Below, piece after piece: positions 1 through 8,353 of a stretch of 20,347 nucleotides of DNA. A program made the translations under genes and the position numbers. The notes beneath the pieces are model-generated. The model saw only the letters and a list, made by a program, of their open reading frames with translations. It searched no databases and had not been told where the DNA came from. Source of the DNA: Lachnospiraceae bacterium UBA7060 (GTDB lineage: Bacteria; Bacillota; Clostridia; Lachnospirales; Lachnospiraceae); NCBI GenBank assembly GCA_002493835.1, contig DLAA01000091.1, positions 15,455-35,801 on the forward strand. Reading direction: 5' to 3'. The stretch's first letter is position 1, and each line of letters opens with the position of its first letter.

Positions 1-1
1 G

Positions 2-997
2 ATCGTGAAAAATGAAGAGCGGATTCTGGCAAGATGTCTGGACAGCCTGCAGGGTTTGATGGACGAGATCATTATCGTGGATACGGGCTCTACGGATGCC
101 ACGAAGCAGATCGCGGCGCAGTACACGGATCAAATCTATGATTTTGTCTGGACGGGGGACTTTTCGGAGGCAAGGAATTTTGCTTTTTCCCGGGCGAAGA
201 TGGAATACATTTACTCGGCGGACGCGGACGAGGTATTGGATGCAGAAAATCGTACGGCTTTTTTGCAGTTGAAGGAGATTTTGCTTCCTGAGATCGAGAT
301 AGTGCAGATGTACTACGCGAATCAGCTTTCCCACGGAACCATCTATAACTACGATGAGGAGCTGCGGCCTAAACTGTTTAAGAGAAATCGGACTTTCCGC
401 TGGCAGGGGGCAATCCATGAGCAGGTTGGGATCACACCGGTTATTTATGACAGTGAAATCCGCATCCAGCATCTTCCCGAAAAGAATCATAAGGACAGAG
501 ATCTGCGGGCTTTTGTGAGGCTCACGGAGGCGGGAGAAAGGCTCGATAAGAGACTTCACAACATTTATGCGAAGGAGCTTTTTATTTCCGGGGAGGCGCA
601 GGATTTCCTGGCCGCTCGGACTTTTTTTAAGAATTCCTGCAAAGATGATAAGCGGGGAGAAGAGGAATTGATGGAGGCGGCCTGTGTGGCGGCCAGAGCA
701 GCCCGGATCGCTGGAGATACTGCGGATTTTTTTAAGTATGCCATGAAGGCGGTTGCGTCTGAGGGCTGTTCGGAGATCTGTTGCGAGCTGGGTGCCTTTT
801 ACATGGAACGACAGGATTATGACGAGGCTGTCATATGGTTGTACAATGCAGCTTATGAGACGGAGAGCATTCTAAACATACACTGCGGCGGTGATCTGCC
901 GCTGCGGGGACTTGCAAAGTGTTATCAGGAACTGGGAGTGGGAGATCAGGCGGCGGAGTATACAGAGCTCGCGGCAAAATGGGAGGAGAGACAGTAG
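2..997 (+). CDS. Family 2 glycosyltransferase with TPR-like C-terminus (5' end outside window)
   Basis: The reading frame is open to the left edge. Its first visible residues, I-V-K-N-E-E, match the conserved first strand of GT2 enzymes of the 'CMIVKNEE' type, so a few residues and the real start lie upstream; the GTG at 5 is an internal Val codon. Visible motifs are IIIVDTGSTD (nucleotide-sugar pocket), the D-F-S-E-A-R-N segment, and SADADEVLD, which carries the metal-binding D-x-D. The last ~110 residues (about 215-330) are Ala/Glu-rich and helical and look like TPR repeats (for example EAVIWLYNAAYE). Family knowledge: such proteins transfer a sugar from a nucleotide-sugar donor to surface polymers, proteins or peptides; the acceptor is unknown here. 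The stop lies 6 nt before hisC, so the two are probably co-transcribed. The family is confident, the substrate is not. Confidence 0.88.
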   Translation: MVKNEERILARCLDSLQGLMDEIIIVDTGSTDATKQIAAQYTDQIYDFVWTGDFSEARNFAFSRAKMEYIYSADADEVLDAENRTAFLQLKEILLPEIEIVQMYYANQLSHGTIYNYDEELRPKLFKRNRTFRWQGAIHEQVGITPVIYDSEIRIQHLPEKNHKDRDLRAFVRLTEAGERLDKRLHNIYAKELFISGEAQDFLAARTFFKNSCKDDKRGEEELMEAACVAARAARIAGDTADFFKYAMKAVASEGCSEICCELGAFYMERQDYDEAVIWLYNAAYETESILNIHCGGDLPLRGLAKCYQELGVGDQAAEYTELAAKWEERQ

Positions 998-1003
998 ATT
1001 CAT

Positions 1004-2065
1004 ATGAAATGGGAAGAGAATGTGCGGAGGGTAACGCCTTACACGCCGGGTGAACAGCCGCAAAAGAATGGCGTGATTAAACTAAATACCAATGAAAACC
1101 CTTATCCGCCGGCGCCGGGAGTGGCGCGGGCGGCGGCCGCTATGGATGTGGAAAAGCTGCGTCTGTATCCGGCATTTCCTGAAAAGACAGAGCTGGCAAA
1201 GGAGCTGGCGGCTTATTATCATATTGGGGCGGATCAAATTTTTATCGGCGTAGGTTCCGATGATGTGCTTGCCATGGCATTTATGACCTTTTTTCAGTCG
1301 GACAGGCCGGTCTTTTTCCCAGATATTACTTACTCCTTCTATGACGTGTGGGCGGATGTCTATAAAATTCCTTATGAGAGGAAGCCTTTGGATGGGGATT
1401 TTCAGATTCGCACAGAGGATTACAGACAGAAAAACGGTGGTGTGATTTTTCCCAACCCTAACGCACCCACAGGAATATTGATGCCTCTTGACCGGGTGGA
1501 GGAGATCGTTTCGGCGAACCGGGATGTGGTAGTGATTGTGGATGAAGCTTACATCGATTTTGGCGGGACGAGTGCGCTGCCTCTGATTGAGAAATATGAC
1601 AATCTGCTGGTGGTGCAGACTTTTTCCAAGTCGAGGTCCATGGCAGGCATGCGTATCGGTTACGCTATGGGACAGCCAAAGCTGATCAGCTGTCTGAACG
1701 ATGTGAAATATGCAGTCAACTCTTATACGATGAACATGACGGCTCTGGAGCTTGGCGTGGAGGCGGTGCGGGATACCGTTTATTTTGAGGAATGCTGTAA
1801 TAAAATAAAGGAGACTAGAGCGCAGGCGGAGCGGGAGCTTACCAGGTTAGGGTTTGTCTTTCCAAAGTCCTATGCCAATTTTATATTTGCCTCCCACAAA
1901 AGCGTGCCGGCCCGGGAGATCTTTGAGAGATTGAAGGAAAATGACATATATGTCAGATGGTGGGATAAGAAGAGAATTGACAATTATCTGCGGATTACCA
2001 TCGGCACAAAAGAGCAGATGGAGGCGCTTTATCGGGCACTTTCGCAGATCTGCGGCAAAACGTGA
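1004..2065 (+). CDS. hisC: Histidinol-phosphate aminotransferase (class I/II PLP aminotransferase)
   Basis: The protein has 353 aa, the usual HisC length. Visible landmarks are the N-terminal KLNTNENPYPP substrate-binding segment, FPNPNAPTG (about 149-157), VDEAYIDF (about 179-186) with the PLP-contacting Asp and Tyr, and TFSKSRSMAGMRIGY with the Schiff-base lysine at about K209. The C-terminal R-I-T-I-G arginine binds substrate carboxylate or phosphate. HisC converts imidazole-acetol phosphate plus glutamate to histidinol phosphate; some family members also use aromatic keto acids. No other his gene is present, so it is a stand-alone copy. The ATG at 1004 is 6 nt after the glycosyltransferase stop; a GGAGGAG sequence at 982-988 is rather far upstream, so translation may depend on coupling. 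The aminotransferase assignment is firm; strict histidine specificity is inferred. Confidence 0.9.
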   Translation: MKWEENVRRVTPYTPGEQPQKNGVIKLNTNENPYPPAPGVARAAAAMDVEKLRLYPAFPEKTELAKELAAYYHIGADQIFIGVGSDDVLAMAFMTFFQSDRPVFFPDITYSFYDVWADVYKIPYERKPLDGDFQIRTEDYRQKNGGVIFPNPNAPTGILMPLDRVEEIVSANRDVVVIVDEAYIDFGGTSALPLIEKYDNLLVVQTFSKSRSMAGMRIGYAMGQPKLISCLNDVKYAVNSYTMNMTALELGVEAVRDTVYFEECCNKIKETRAQAERELTRLGFVFPKSYANFIFASHKSVPAREIFERLKENDIYVRWWDKKRIDNYLRITIGTKEQMEALYRALSQICGKT

Positions 2066-2187
2066 TTGGCGGAAGAAAAATCCCGCCGCAAAAAACGACG
2101 GGTTGATTCTTGCGGGAATAAAGTGCTTTTTGTGCGCGTATGAATAATAGAAGCGGCAAAAGAAAAACGAGTGAAATAAGGAAAGGA

Positions 2188-2700
2188 ATGGATATCATTA
2201 TGGAAAGTTTAGCGGTGGCATTTGCCAACACCTTAGGAAGATATGTGAGCAAGGAGATTGTGGTTTTTGTGATTTCCATGATACCGATTCTGGAGCTTCG
2301 GGGCGGATTGATTGTCTCTCAGCTGATTCAGGTGCCGATTACTACGGCGATACCGATCTGCATTATCGGGAATATCATCCCGATTCCGTTTATTCTGCTG
2401 TTTATCAAGCAGGTGTTTAAGTGGCTGAAAAAAATAAAGATATTCCGCGGGATCATTGAGAAGCTCGAAAACCGTGCCATGAGCAAAAGCGATAATATCA
2501 AGCGCTACGAGTTTTGGGGATTGGTATTATTTGTGGGAATCCCCCTTCCGGGCACGGGCGCGTGGACGGGATCTCTGATTGCGGCACTTTTGGATGTGGA
2601 CTTTAAGAAAGCGATTCTGGCCGAACTGCTGGGTATTGTCATCGCAACAGTCATTATGTCGTTCTTCTCCTATGGCCTTTTGGCTGCGCTTGTGGGTTAG
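2188..2700 (+). CDS. Small multi-pass membrane protein, COG2426 / 'small multidrug export' family
   Basis: The protein has about 170 aa and hydrophobic segments near IVVFVISMIPILELRGGLIV, the ITTAIPICIIGNIIPIPFI stretch, the LVLFVGIPLPGTGAWTGSLI stretch and the C-terminal half (AELLGIVIATVIMSFFSYGL). The conserved 'PILELRGG' and 'GIPLPGTGAWTG' motifs are typical of the COG2426 (sm_multidrug_ex) family. The family name is historical; transport function is largely unproven. The frame is open back to an ATG at 2140, but that codon has no ribosome binding site. I prefer 2188, preceded by AAGG at 2178-2181; the ATG at 2200 (166 aa) is a close alternative using AAAGGA at 2182-2187. The first residues outside the motif are charged and variable, so the start is uncertain. 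Confidence 0.8.
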   Translation: MDIIMESLAVAFANTLGRYVSKEIVVFVISMIPILELRGGLIVSQLIQVPITTAIPICIIGNIIPIPFILLFIKQVFKWLKKIKIFRGIIEKLENRAMSKSDNIKRYEFWGLVLFVGIPLPGTGAWTGSLIAALLDVDFKKAILAELLGIVIATVIMSFFSYGLLAALVG

Positions 2701-2756
2701 CAGATGAGAGACTGCATTCACAGCTTTCTCATCGCCTCTTCGCAACAAGCTGCTAA
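2697..2756. other. Nested inverted repeats after the membrane-protein gene
   Basis: TTAGCA (2697-2702, overlapping the stop codon) pairs with TGCTAA (2751-2756), enclosing GATGAGA (2703-2709) and TCTCATC (2727-2733). The transcript could fold into a two-level stem. There is no U-run after it, so it is not a standard intrinsic terminator. It may be an mRNA 3'-end structure or chance. Confidence 0.3.
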
Positions 2757-2797
2757 GAAATGAGGAATATTATGAAATTTTGACGGATGGGACACGA

Positions 2798-5700
2798 ATG
2801 AAAAATAGGAAGAAATGTGTGCTGGCAGCAGCGGCGTTTGCAGTGCTTTTGTCGGCGGCAGCCCTGGTGGCAGTGCTGCTTCGGGGATATCCTTTTGGGG
2901 AGCAGAATCCGAATCTTGCAAGGAAAAGAGGCGTGAAGGCCACTTGCGACAGTGTGGAGCGTGAGGAACTGTCTGCAGCTATGGCTGTCGATGGAGACGA
3001 CGAGAACCGTGCTTCCCGCTGGTCCAGCGAAAATAACAGGGAGAATGCTTCCCACTATATACAACTGGAATTTCCCGAAGAAATTTCAGTTTCTTTTGTT
3101 GTACTCAAATGGGAGCGCAGAAATGTGGTTTCTTATGCACTGGAGAGTTCTCTCGATGGAAGTGCTTGGGAGACTCTTAAAAGTTTTGAGACGGCGCCGG
3201 AGGCGCTGCATCAGGAGATTGTGCTGGAAACGCCAGTGCAGGTAAAGTATCTGCGGCTTTCCACTGACGCAGTGTCCAAGGAGGAAGCGGATTACTCTGA
3301 TATCTACCAAAATGTATCCCTCTATGAGTTTGAGGTTTATGGGGACAAACCTACGGCTTATAAATTAAAAGCACCTGTTATTGAAACGAATGCGGAGGGA
3401 GAAAGACAGCTGACAATGCCAGAGGAACCGGCAGGTTTTCGAGTTCATTTGATCGGTGCAGATCCGGAGCAGGTGATTGGCGCGGACGGCAGGGTCTACC
3501 GCACCATTCAGGACAGGGAAGTGACGGTTGGTTATCTGGTGGAGGATTTGAAAGGCCGGGAGGAGACCAGGGAAATATCTTTTGTGGTACAGGTGCCGGC
3601 GGAGAATTCCTTTGGGAGTAACGAAATATCTGATACAAATGACACTGTGCTGCATGGGCAGATGGCTGGCGAGGAAGTGGAGCTTGCGGAGGCGGAGGAA
3701 TTTACGAAAAATGCTTGTCCTGATTGGGTGATTCCATCCATTGCGGAATGGAGGGGAGGCAGAGGTGTTTTTCAATTGAGGGAAAAGTCGCGAATTATTG
3801 TAGATACTGACAGCTGTCCACCGGAGGACAGCCATGAGGACGCTTCCGGTGTGGGGACAATTGCGGAAACAGATTTGGAGACGCGTGTAGGTTCGGATAT
3901 ACAGGCGCTCTGGGATGTGGCGGAACTTATGAGCGATCAGTGTGAAAACGAAAGACTGTCAGAGAAGAAAATGACAGTATGCAAGGGAACTTTGGAGGAA
4001 GCGGAGCCGGGAGACATCTACCTGGGTTATGCAAAAGAGACGAACGGTCTGGGAGAGGAAGGATATACCTGCGATATAACTGACAAGTGTGTCATAAGTG
4101 CAGAGACGGCAGTGGGGATCCGCTGGGGTACGGTCACACTGATGCAGATCTTGTCTGGCAAAACGCCGAAAAGCGCACCGCAGGGACAGATTCGGGATTA
4201 TCCGCTCTATGAGGTGCGGGGGTTCGGCATCGATGTGGCAAGAAAAGCAGTGTCTCTGGATACCCTCTATGCTGTGATGGAAACCATGTCCTGGTATAAG
4301 ATGAATGATCTTGCCATTCATTTAAACGACAATACGATTCTTGCCACCAGTGGTCTTACGGATACGGTAGAAAAGGCTATGACGGCGGACAGCGCGTTCC
4401 GGCTGGAATCCTCTGTGACAAACGGAAAGGGGGGGACACTGACCTCTGAGGAGTACGCTTACACACAGGAAGAATTTCATCAATTGATTCAAACGGCCAA
4501 AACTTATGGAATAACCGTGGTGCCGGAGATTGATACCCCGGCGCATTCCCTCTCCATTACAAAGCTGTATCCGGCGTATGCCCTGCGCTCCTCCAACGAG
4601 TCGGTGGATCAGATTGATCTGGGAAACGAGCAGGCTGTGGCTTTGGTGGAGCGAATTTGGCGGGAAGCGTTAAATGAGGAGGCCGGGGCTTTTCGAGAGG
4701 CTGATATTGTCAATATCGGCATGGATGAGTACTACGGGGATGGAGAACAGTACAGACAATATTTGACGCGGATCAATGCGTTGGTGCAGGAAACGGGAAA
4801 GACTGTGCGGCTGTGGGGGAGTCTGAGCAATATAGATGGCACGACATGCCCATCACCTGAAAATCTGCAGATGAATATTTGGAGTACACTTTGGGCAGAT
4901 CCCAGAGAGATGTATGAGGCGGGCTATTCCCTGATCAATATGCAGAACAATCATCTTTATATCATACCGGGCGGCGGATATGATTATCTGGACAGCAGGG
5001 AACTGTATGAAAATTGGGCTCCTAACAAGTTTTACGACTATAATCAGATGGAAACCATTCCTTCTTACTCGCCCCAGATGCTGGGGACGGCTTATATGAT
5101 CTGGAACGATATGAGCGGCAGACTGGATATGGGGATCAGTGAGTATGATCTGTATGAGCGTTTCCTGGAACCTTTGCCCGCATTATCTATGCGGTTGTGG
5201 GGAAATTCCAAGCTGGAGGAAACGGCAGAGCGGCTTAGAGAATTACAGGGGCCCCAGCCTTCCGCCTACGAACTGCTGCAGGGCTATGCGGCGGATGCAA
5301 ATAAGCGGCAGCCCAGAATTTTTGCAGGCTCGAACGGGCGTCACAACAGCTGTCTCTACGCGGACACGGTGGCTTTGGAGCCTGACTATGAGATTGAGAT
5401 GAATGTATGGCTGGAAGCAGGGAAAACGGCGGAGGACGGAAACAGCGGGACAGGTCAAGAACAGAATGCCCGGGCAAAAGCATATGGACGACAGGCGCAG
5501 ATTCTCGCAGAGGGGGACTGTGCCTATGGAACGTGGGCGTTCTATGCGGTGGAGCCGGAGACGGGGAAAGTGGGTTTTGCCAGGGAGGGCAGAACTTACA
5601 CCTTCGATTATATTCTGCCTGAGGGCAAGTGGGTGAAATTAAAGATTGTAGGTAAATCCGGACAGACGACTCTCTTTGTGGAGGGAAAAGAAGTGGACAG

Positions 5701-5809
5701 CCTCGGGAGCAGCGAACCTTTTGAGGAGCACGCAACCTTTGTGTTCCCCTTACAGAGGGTGGGTGGACAGACGTCGCATTTTGACGGGAAGATGGAGCTG
5801 AATTATTAA
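2798..5809 (+). CDS. Exported or membrane-anchored multidomain GH20 beta-N-acetylhexosaminidase-like protein with discoidin and LamG-like domains
   Basis: The protein has 1003 aa from ATG 2798. The N-terminus has basic residues and a hydrophobic stretch (about 7-28), so it is a signal peptide or signal anchor; there is no lipobox and no C-terminal LPxTG. Residues about 38-183 look like an F5/8 type C (discoidin/CBM32) domain. A linker of about 190-300 follows, then an N-terminal GH20b-like domain (about 305-460) and the GH20 catalytic barrel (about 468-800) with VVPEIDTPAH and NIGMDE, which supplies the catalytic Asp-Glu pair at about D643/E644. The last ~150 residues resemble a concanavalin/LamG-type beta sandwich. 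GH20 enzymes remove terminal GlcNAc/GalNAc by substrate-assisted catalysis; host mucin or milk glycans, or chitin fragments, are possible targets. A TTG at 2780 would add six residues; the ATG gives the cleaner signal sequence. The hydrolase class is confident, the substrate is inferred. Confidence 0.88.
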   Translation: MKNRKKCVLAAAAFAVLLSAAALVAVLLRGYPFGEQNPNLARKRGVKATCDSVEREELSAAMAVDGDDENRASRWSSENNRENASHYIQLEFPEEISVSFVVLKWERRNVVSYALESSLDGSAWETLKSFETAPEALHQEIVLETPVQVKYLRLSTDAVSKEEADYSDIYQNVSLYEFEVYGDKPTAYKLKAPVIETNAEGERQLTMPEEPAGFRVHLIGADPEQVIGADGRVYRTIQDREVTVGYLVEDLKGREETREISFVVQVPAENSFGSNEISDTNDTVLHGQMAGEEVELAEAEEFTKNACPDWVIPSIAEWRGGRGVFQLREKSRIIVDTDSCPPEDSHEDASGVGTIAETDLETRVGSDIQALWDVAELMSDQCENERLSEKKMTVCKGTLEEAEPGDIYLGYAKETNGLGEEGYTCDITDKCVISAETAVGIRWGTVTLMQILSGKTPKSAPQGQIRDYPLYEVRGFGIDVARKAVSLDTLYAVMETMSWYKMNDLAIHLNDNTILATSGLTDTVEKAMTADSAFRLESSVTNGKGGTLTSEEYAYTQEEFHQLIQTAKTYGITVVPEIDTPAHSLSITKLYPAYALRSSNESVDQIDLGNEQAVALVERIWREALNEEAGAFREADIVNIGMDEYYGDGEQYRQYLTRINALVQETGKTVRLWGSLSNIDGTTCPSPENLQMNIWSTLWADPREMYEAGYSLINMQNNHLYIIPGGGYDYLDSRELYENWAPNKFYDYNQMETIPSYSPQMLGTAYMIWNDMSGRLDMGISEYDLYERFLEPLPALSMRLWGNSKLEETAERLRELQGPQPSAYELLQGYAADANKRQPRIFAGSNGRHNSCLYADTVALEPDYEIEMNVWLEAGKTAEDGNSGTGQEQNARAKAYGRQAQILAEGDCAYGTWAFYAVEPETGKVGFAREGRTYTFDYILPEGKWVKLKIVGKSGQTTLFVEGKEVDSLGSSEPFEEHATFVFPLQRVGGQTSHFDGKMELNY

Positions 5810-5811
5810 AA

Positions 5812-5852
5812 AAGTGTAAAGCATTCGATAAGTATCGATTGACTTTACACTT
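5812..5852 (-). terminator. Rho-independent terminator reading leftward (for the 58-aa minus-strand gene)
   Basis: AAGTGTAAAG (5812-5821) pairs perfectly with CTTTACACTT (5843-5852). An inner stem CGATA/TATCG (5826-5830 / 5833-5837) extends the hairpin. On the minus strand it is followed by six T residues (plus-strand A5808-5813), which is the canonical arrangement. On the plus strand the U-run is poor, although it may still slow transcription leaving the GH20 gene. Confidence 0.72.
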
Positions 5853-5854
5853 GT

Positions 5855-5876
5855 TGTGCGCCCGGTGGGCGCACAT
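5855..5876 (+). terminator. GC-rich hairpin, likely terminator for the GH20 gene
   Basis: TGTGCGCCC (5855-5863) and GGGCGCACA (5867-5875) form a perfect 9-bp stem with a 3-nt loop, followed by TTTAA and a T-rich tract. It lies just after the first hairpin and separates two converging genes. The U-run is short, so its efficiency is uncertain. Confidence 0.5.
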
Positions 5877-5889
5877 TTAATGACTGTTG

Positions 5890-6066
5890 TTATTGTGTTT
5901 CTGTAAACGGCGGTGTTTGATATAGCTTGCGCTCGATCAATTTACGTTCAAATTCAATTTCCTGCAATACTGGCTCGCAGTCTGCTTTCCGCGCTACTCT
6001 TTCTAACCGGTCCAGTAAATCTAACCGCTCAAAAAGATTGACATTAATTTCTTTTTCACCGGGCAT
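5890..6066 (-). CDS. Small 58-aa charged protein of unknown function
   Basis: On the minus strand an ATG at 6066 opens a 58-codon frame ending in TAA at 5890-5892. It begins M-P-G-E-K-E-I-N-V-N, continues L-F-E-R-L-D-L-L-D-R and ends T-P-P-F-T-E-T-Q. The middle is rich in Glu, Arg, Lys and Leu with heptad-like spacing, so it is probably one or two amphipathic helices, possibly self-associating. There is no signal peptide or membrane segment, and one Cys (about C30). Support for a real gene: an AGGTGA ribosome binding site 5 nt before the ATG, a good promoter upstream (TTTACT-17-TATAAT) and a canonical terminator downstream. I do not recognise the family. It sits alone and convergent to the GH20 gene; no partner gene suggests a role. 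Confidence 0.7.
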   Translation of the reverse strand: MPGEKEINVNLFERLDLLDRLERVARKADCEPVLQEIEFERKLIERKLYQTPPFTETQ

Positions 6067-6113
6067 ACAATCACCTACTTTCTATGATGGCCTGCACTGA
6101 TTTATATGATTTT

Positions 6114-6142
6114 ATTATAGCGGATTGTGGAAAGAGAGTAAA
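6114..6142 (-). promoter_or_regulatory. Sigma-A type promoter for the 58-aa gene
   Basis: Read on the minus strand, -35 TTTACT (6137-6142) and a perfect -10 TATAAT (6114-6119) are separated by 17 bp. This predicts a transcript starting near 6107 and a leader of about 40 nt before the ATG at 6066. Confidence 0.65.
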
Positions 6143-6294
6143 GTCTAAAATGCAGTTGAGTGGTAACAGTAACTAGGGAAGCCTAAGGCAAAACTGTTGG
6201 GTGTTGCGAAAGAATGCTTATTGTTATACAGTAGTGATATTGAAAAAATGATAGAAGAGGAAGGGAATGCGCAGGAAAGAGCAGGGATGCATAG

Positions 6295-7266
6295 ATGGAA
6301 GCATATACGGATTTTGCACAGGTTTATGATGAATTGATGGACGAGACACCCTATGAGGAATGGTGCGACTTTTTGGTCAAATTATTTCGGAAATACGGCG
6401 TGGATGATGTGTCGAAAAATGACAAGGGCGTCATAAAAGAAAAGGGAACAAAAATGGTAGATGCCGGTGAGGTGACAGCGGCATCTGTAGTCAGTGAGAG
6501 TGCAGTATCAGGACAGACGGAAGTAAACCTCAGACAGGAGCGGAACACGGTTCTGGATCTTGGGTGCGGGACGGGTACTTTGACAGAGCTTTTGGCGCGC
6601 AGGGGATATGATATGATTGGACTGGACAATGCTCAGGAGATGCTGCAGATCGCCATGGAGAAGAGCGAGCGGTCTGGCCTGTCCATTCTTTATCTTATGC
6701 AGGACATGAGGGAATTTGAGCTTTATGGCACAGTAGGAGCGGTGGTCAGCGTCTGCGACAGTTTGAATTATCTGCTTTCGGAGAATGACGTGGTGGAGAC
6801 CTTTCGGCGGGTAAATAATTATCTGTATCCTCGTGGTATTTTTGTTTTTGATTTTAACACAGTTTACAAATATGCTGAAGTGATCGGCGACGCCACCATT
6901 GCGGAGAACAGAGAGGATTGCAGTTTTATCTGGGAAAACTATTATGATGAGGAACAGGAGATCAACGAATACGACCTGACCGTTTTTGTGGCCGAGGGGA
7001 GAGCCGCATCTGAGAAAGGGAAGGATGCGGTAAAGATGGATAATCCTGTTTGGTTCCACCGGTTTCAGGAGGTGCATTACCAGAGGGGGTATCGTCTGGA
7101 ACAGATGAAGGTGTTTCTCGCGGAAGCAGGCCTTGAATTCATTGAGGCTTTGGACGCGGACACACATAGGGAAGTGACGCCGGAGAGCGAGCGGATCTAT
7201 GTGGCAGCGCGCAAGGGAATAGAGACGACGGCGAATCAGATCGTGGATAGAGAAAGGAATAGATAA
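6295..7266 (+). CDS. Class I SAM-dependent methyltransferase with an inserted hydrophilic linker
   Basis: The protein has 323 aa. The N-terminal M-E-A-Y-T-D-F-A-Q-V-Y-D-E-L-M-D segment is typical of small Clostridia methyltransferases. SAM motif I is VLDLGCGTGTL (about 86-96) with the ribose-binding acid after strand 2 at D111; MQDMREFEL and VVSVCDSLNYLL are later core motifs, and FVFDFNT follows. Between the first helix and motif I (about 38-82) is a Ser/Val/Lys/Glu-rich stretch that I would expect to be much shorter in relatives. The acceptor is unknown; such proteins methylate small molecules, RNA or protein. ATG 6295 has AGGGA at 6283-6287, 7 nt upstream. The stop is 1 nt before hslO, so the genes are coupled. 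The fold is confident, the substrate is not. Confidence 0.85.
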   Translation: MEAYTDFAQVYDELMDETPYEEWCDFLVKLFRKYGVDDVSKNDKGVIKEKGTKMVDAGEVTAASVVSESAVSGQTEVNLRQERNTVLDLGCGTGTLTELLARRGYDMIGLDNAQEMLQIAMEKSERSGLSILYLMQDMREFELYGTVGAVVSVCDSLNYLLSENDVVETFRRVNNYLYPRGIFVFDFNTVYKYAEVIGDATIAENREDCSFIWENYYDEEQEINEYDLTVFVAEGRAASEKGKDAVKMDNPVWFHRFQEVHYQRGYRLEQMKVFLAEAGLEFIEALDADTHREVTPESERIYVAARKGIETTANQIVDRERNR

Positions 7267-7267
7267 T

Positions 7268-8179
7268 ATGACAGATAATAATTACATGGTGCGGGCGGCC
7301 GCGGCGGACGCGCAGATACGCGCTTTTGCGGTGACTTCCAGTAATCTGGTGGAGCAGGCAAGGAAAGCCCATGATACAAGTCCTGTGGTGACAGCAGCTC
7401 TGGGGAGGCTGATGACAGGTGCATTGATGATGGGCGCCATGCTGAAAGGGGAGAAGGATATTCTGACCCTGCAGATCAAGGGTGACGGTCCTGTGCACGG
7501 ACTCACAGTGACGGCGGATGCGGCGGGACATGTGAAAGGGTTTGCGGACAGTCCCCAGGCTATGATGCCGCCAAACAGCGCGGGAAAGCTGGATGTGGGC
7601 GGTGTGATCGGCAAAGGCGTTCTGCATGTCATGAAGGACATGGGCTTGAAAGAACCTTACGCTTCCACTGTGGCTCTGCAGACAGGGGAGATCGGGGATG
7701 ATCTGACCTACTATTTTGCGGCTTCCGAGCAGGTGCCTTCTGTAGTGGCGCTCGGGGTTTTGATGAACCGGGATAATACGGTCAGACAGGCGGGCGGTTT
7801 TATCATTCAGCTGATGCCTTTTACATCGGAGGAGGTGATCGGCCGGCTGGAACAGAATCTGTCAAAGCTTATGTCCGTGACGGCAATGCTGGAAGCGGGA
7901 AATACGCCGGAGAAGATATTGGGAATTGTGCTGGAAGGGCTGGAACCTGTGATCACAGACAGGATGCCGGTGTCTTTTCAATGCGACTGCAGCAGGGTAC
8001 GGGTGGAGAAAGTGCTTTTGAGTCTCGGTGAAAAGGAACTGCAGGAGTTGATTGACGAGGGAAGTGAGGTGGAACTGCACTGTCATTTTTGTAATAAAAA
8101 ATATACCTTTTCCGTGAAGGAGATTGAAGCACTTGTGCAGGCGGGAATAATGCAGGAGGGAGAGAAACAAAACAATTAA
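7268..8179 (+). CDS. hslO: Redox-regulated chaperone Hsp33
   Basis: The protein has 303 aa, typical for Hsp33. The zinc-binding redox switch is intact: C-x-C at about C239/C241 and C-x-x-C at about C272/C275. The N-terminal domain contains the conserved GRLMTGALMMGAMLKGEKD region and the GxVKGFADxP-type strand, and the middle has GG-F-I-I-Q-L-M-P. Hsp33 is a cytoplasmic holdase: oxidative unfolding (hypochlorite, peroxide plus heat) releases zinc, forms two disulfides and exposes a binding surface for unfolded proteins. ATG 7268 follows the methyltransferase stop by 1 nt, with an AAAGGA site upstream, so the two form an operon. The assignment is firm. Confidence 0.96.
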   Translation: MTDNNYMVRAAAADAQIRAFAVTSSNLVEQARKAHDTSPVVTAALGRLMTGALMMGAMLKGEKDILTLQIKGDGPVHGLTVTADAAGHVKGFADSPQAMMPPNSAGKLDVGGVIGKGVLHVMKDMGLKEPYASTVALQTGEIGDDLTYYFAASEQVPSVVALGVLMNRDNTVRQAGGFIIQLMPFTSEEVIGRLEQNLSKLMSVTAMLEAGNTPEKILGIVLEGLEPVITDRMPVSFQCDCSRVRVEKVLLSLGEKELQELIDEGSEVELHCHFCNKKYTFSVKEIEALVQAGIMQEGEKQNN

Positions 8180-8194
8180 AACAAGATATAATAT
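8174..8194 (+). repeat. AT-rich 21-bp repeat, copy 1
   Basis: This 21-mer overlaps the last codons of hslO and matches 8354-8374 at 20 of 21 positions (8188 A versus 8368 T), exactly 180 bp away. It contains TATAAT at 8187-8192, but no convincing -35 box lies upstream. Confidence 0.6.
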
Positions 8195-8353
8195 TATAAG
8201 CGCCATATAAGAGCGGGATGAAATAGATAAGGAAAAGTGTGGGAATGATAATTTTAAAAAAGTATAAATACCACCCGTGATTTTATCTTTAAATGGATTA
8301 GGCGATGATAAAAAGGGGAAAATAGAAAGACAGGAATGGGGTAAAGAGATATA

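Noticed and set aside
2080..2122. Possible terminator after hisC (CCCGCCG / CGACGGG)
   Set aside because: The stem has a mismatch and no proper U-run follows; too weak to call.
5235..5876. Minus-strand frame rich in Pro, Arg, Ser opposite the GH20 gene
   Set aside because: Its composition is that of an antisense shadow. It starts inside the GC-rich hairpin and has no promoter or ribosome site.
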